A stretch of 29,787 nucleotides of DNA, from the NCBI GenBank assembly GCA_902651635.1, contig CACRSC010001920.1, forward strand, positions 285,728 through 315,514, read 5' to 3'. This DNA is from Mastigamoeba balamuthi (Eukaryota; Evosea; Mastigamoebida; Mastigamoebidae). The position numbers were made by a program, and so were the translations under genes. A model generated the notes under the pieces. That model was not told the origin of the DNA and did no database searches. It worked only from the letters and a program-made list of their open reading frames with translations. How positions within the stretch are numbered: position 1 is the stretch's first letter; each line of letters starts with the position of its first letter. Below, one piece after another: positions 27,254 through 29,787 of the stretch.

Positions 27254-29121
27254 ATGTCGTACTATCCGCCGCCCCAGGGCCAGCCGCCGTACGGAGGCTA
27301 CGCCCCTCCCCCGGGCCAGTACGCGCCCCCTCCCGGCGCCTACGCCCCTCCGGGCCAGCCGGGCTACGGGCCTCCCCAGGGCTACCCCCCGCAGCAGCAG
27401 CAGGGCTACCCCCCCGCCCCAGGGCTACGCGCCCCCGCCCCAGCAGGGCTACCCGCCCCAGCAGGGCGCCCCAGGGATACCCGCCCCAGCAGGGATACCC
27501 CCCGCAGCAGGGCTACGCTCCGCCGCCCCAGGGCTACCCGCCGCCGGGGCAGTACGCCCCGCCCCAGGGCTACCCGCCGCCGGGGGCGCCCTGCGGTGCG
27601 CCCGTGCCGGTAAGACGAAACCCCCGACTCCTCCGGGAATCGAACCGGCGTTCCCGAGCCAATTTCTCAGCCTTTGGAATTTGGGGGGCTCTTTTGTGAA
27701 TTAGATGCCGATGCCGATGCCGGGGCCCGGGCCTGTGGGGATGCCGCACGGGGCCGTGCCGGTGATGGCGGGGGCGATGCCGGCGTGCGGGATGGCGGGG
27801 GGCGTCGAGCAGGACGCCGAGCGGCTGTACCACGCGATGAAGGGGCTGGGCACCGACGACAGCGAGCTCGTCGAGATCGTCGGCGGGCGCCCGCGCCAGC
27901 ACCTCAACGCCGTCGCGATGGCGTATAAGAGGAGGTACGGCCACGACCTCATCAGCGACATCAAGGGCGACACGAGCATGAACTACAGGAGGCTCCTCGT
28001 CGCACTGGGTCCGCACACGTTGTGTGTGTGTGTGGGGGGGGGTGAGAGTCAGCTGACCGAGGGTCTCTTGGGCTGCGCAGTGAAGCCGGTCGGCGAGTAC
28101 ATCGCGGACCTCATCTACGACGCGGTGGACGGCGTCGGGACCAAGGAGAACGAGCTGATCGACGTCGTGACGCAGGTCAACCCCGCCGAGCTCGCGGTCC
28201 TCAAGGAGGCCTGGCACCGCAAGTACTCGAGCCACGACATCGAGCACCGCATCAAGGCACGCCCAAGAGCTCTCTGTGCCCATCGCACTCTCTGTTGCCC
28301 TCTGGTTGTGCCGTCTTTGTTTCGTGCGTTGTCTGCTTGACGCGCTCGCATGTTCTGTGGTGTCTGTGACCTGCGGCAGCAATGTTTCCTGTGTTGTCTG
28401 TGCCGTCTTTCATCTGTATTGTATGCGTTGGTGTGTACTGTATGCGTTTTATGGTTGTGTGTTGTATGTGCCGCTCTGGTGTTGTCATCTGCTCTTTGAA
28501 CAGCACTGACAGAAAGACGACAGGACGAGACGAGCTTCAACTTCCAGAAGACGCTGCTGCACACGCTGCGCGGGACGAGGATGCCGCCGGGGATGGTGGA
28601 CATGTCGAGGGTCGAGGCCGACGCCGAGGCGCTGTACAGGGCCGGCGAGAAGCGCCTGGGGACCAACGACGACGTGTTCATCGATATCATATCGCAGAGG
28701 TCTGCCGAGCACCTGCAGGCCGTCTCGCAGGCCTACGCGCGCAAGCACAAGCACCCGCTCGAGACGGCCATCCAGAAGGAGACCAGCGGCGACTACCGCA
28801 ACTCGCTGCTCGCGCTGTGCACCCCGAGGCCCGTCTGGGTCGCCAAGCGCGGTGAGCACGCCCGGACGCCCCCTCTCCCACTGCACCGCAGGCTCACCGG
28901 TGCGCGTGTGCGGGGGGGCGAGCGCAGTGCACGAGGCGGTGGCGGGGGTGGGCACCAACGACTCGGTGCTGGTCCGCATGTTCGCGTTCAACGACAAGCC
29001 GCAGCTGATGGCTGCTGCGGCGGTGTACCAGCAGATGCACGGGCACTCGATGGCGCACGACGTCGGCGGGGACACGTCGGGCGACTACAAGCGCCTGCTG
29101 CTGCGTCTGCTCAAGCCCTGA
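27254..29121 (+). CDS. Annexin with proline/glycine/tyrosine-rich N-terminal head
   Basis: Exons are 27254-27609, 27705-28008, 28081-28256, 28524-28851 and 28928-29121, about 452 residues. The head is built from Pro-Gln-Gly-Tyr-Pro-Pro units as in annexin A7/A11 and other amoebozoan annexins, and is frameshifted twice (near 27412 and 27465) in C-rich repeats. The core has four annexin repeats with loops MKGLGTDD, DGVGTKEN, EKRLGTND and AGVGTNDS. Each is followed about 40 residues later by an acidic cap residue, so Ca2+-dependent binding to acidic phospholipid is expected. Introns are 95 bp (GTAAGA), 72 bp (GTCCGC), 267 bp (GCACGC, non-canonical) and 76 bp (GTGAGC). The core is intact, so the head frameshifts are more likely sequencing errors in homopolymers than decay. 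Confidence 0.88.
28257..28523 (+). other. 267-bp GC-AG intron in the annexin gene
   Basis: Donor ATCAAG|GCACGC and acceptor GACGACAG, phase 0. Splicing gives HRIK-DETSFNFQKTLL, the expected end of annexin repeat 2 (the acidic calcium cap lies here). No nearby GT gives the right phase. The intron is T/G-rich (TGTGTTG-type words), unlike the flanking exons. Confidence 0.82.
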
Positions 29122-29454
29122 AGAGGGGCGCTGGGGGGCGTTGCCGAGGATGCGGTGTGTCAGCGCCCTTACCACCGGTCGACAAGGGCGCAGTGCGTGC
29201 AGTGCGACGGTGCTTCTTCGGTCGTTCTTGTGTGCCGTGACCGCAAACACGACAACTGTTCTTTGTGATTGACTGCTATTTGGCCGCGGTGATAGAGATG
29301 GTGCAGCCCAGCGCCCACCTTTCCGGGTCTCTTCTTGGATTGTGCTGGTATAGGCGAATTCCTTTGCGTCACAACAAACACGTCGAAAGATAAAATCTTG
29401 CAAGTAGCCCCCCAGACCCAGAGAGCAGTAGCGCCACCAAGCACCCCGCGCGAG
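29122..29454. other. Intergenic region after annexin
   Basis: 333 bp with no gene seen and no AATAAA. AGATAAAA near 29389-29396, about 60 bp before the next start codon, is the only promoter-like A/T patch. Confidence 0.4.
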
Positions 29455-29752
29455 ATGGCGAGCATGAGCGCTTCCGACATGTGCGAGGCGTGGCTGGACC
29501 GGGCGAGGGCGAAGACCGGGAAGTGGATCCGCATGGGGATCAAGATCCTCAGGCCCACGCCCAAGGTGGGGCCGCAGCGCTGGAGGCTCTTCGAGGACAT
29601 CGTGTGGCCGTACGTCAAGAGCGTCGTGGGACCGACGCAGCCCCAGTGGGAGAGAAGCGCAAAACAAGAAGTCTGGCGCACCGTTGAGTACCACGTACGG
29701 TTCTCTCCCAAGACCTCTCAGCCCCCCTCCGCTCCCCGCGCCCTCTCATGCG

Positions 29753-29787
<35 letters not shown>
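29455..29787 (+). CDS. Start of an unidentified gene, cut by the window end
   Basis: ATG at 29455 opens a GC3-rich frame reading MASMSASDMCEAWLDRARAK and continuing with WIRMGIKILRPTPKVG and WRLFEDIVWPYVKSVV. The frame is open to the end, but coding character fades after about 29640 and the last part is poly-C, so an intron may start around there. The segment is rich in Trp, Arg and Lys. No signal peptide or known domain is recognised. Confidence 0.45.
29753..29787. repeat. Poly-C run at window end
   Basis: Thirty-five consecutive C close the window. A homopolymer of this length at a contig end is more likely a sequencing or assembly artefact than genomic sequence. Confidence 0.85.

Noticed and set aside
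27610-27704. tRNA-like sequence on the minus strand inside the first annexin intron (GGTTCGATTCC B-box)
   Set aside because: The T-stem does not pair properly, and the only A-box-like word is about 27 nt from the B-box instead of about 44. No cloverleaf can be built.

Overview
This window reads as nuclear DNA of a GC-rich, intron-rich microbial eukaryote. Coding exons are strongly GC-biased at third codon positions. Genes are close together on both strands, and most carry short introns (about 40-320 bp). No rRNA, tRNA, CRISPR or operon structure is visible. Annexin, major vault protein, REI1/ZNF622, a receptor-type class III cyclase and Dickkopf-like cysteine-rich surface proteins point to a free-living protist. 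A fused flavodoxin-ferredoxin (EFR1 type), otherwise mostly known from anaerobic bacteria, suggests an anaerobe or microaerophile. An anaerobic amoebozoan such as an archamoeba would fit, but this is inference. The window starts in a CT run and ends in a poly-C run, and a single N sits between two identical 30-bp blocks, so it is probably a draft scaffold.

Layout. 119-675: a frameshifted C-terminal fragment of major vault protein. 676-3791: no clear gene, but a promoter-like cluster and two families of direct repeats. 3792-5280: a broken gene of unknown family. 5281-7506: gene-poor, with the assembly gap. 7507-9827 (-): a membrane adenylyl cyclase, divergent from a small spliced gene (9889-10295). 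10606-11514: a four-helix membrane protein. 11917-13277: a secreted, probably GPI-anchored protein. 13665-14542 (-) and 14861-15709 (+): a divergent pair of 2H-phosphoesterase paralogues, one of which has lost both catalytic histidines. 16047-17541: REI1/ZNF622 ribosome-maturation factor. 18034-20347: a bacterial-looking ABC half-transporter with a polyQ tail. 20807-24992: three tandem Dickkopf-like surface proteins with identical exon structure. 25936-26814: intronless flavodoxin-ferredoxin protein. 27254-29121: annexin with a proline/glycine/tyrosine-rich head. 29455-end: the start of an unidentified gene.

Two observations stand out. First, four of the 21 introns that can be placed from protein-family alignment start with GC instead of GT (donors GCACGT, GCACGT, GCGCGT, GCACGC). 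Fifteen of the 21 donors have C at intron position +4, so the local donor consensus is closer to G(T/C)RCGN than to GTRAGT. Second, a 121-nt segment at 25263-25383 folds into a near-ideal cloverleaf: a 13-bp closing stem and three perfect hairpins. It overlaps no gene and may be flanked by a 5-bp direct repeat. It is either an undescribed structured RNA or a small hairpin-type mobile element.

The genes do not form one pathway. They cover surface and secreted proteins (Dickkopf-like triplet, GPI protein, tetraspan), membrane signalling and transport (cyclase, annexin, ABC exporter), RNA and ribosome work (2H proteins, REI1) and electron transfer (EFR1).
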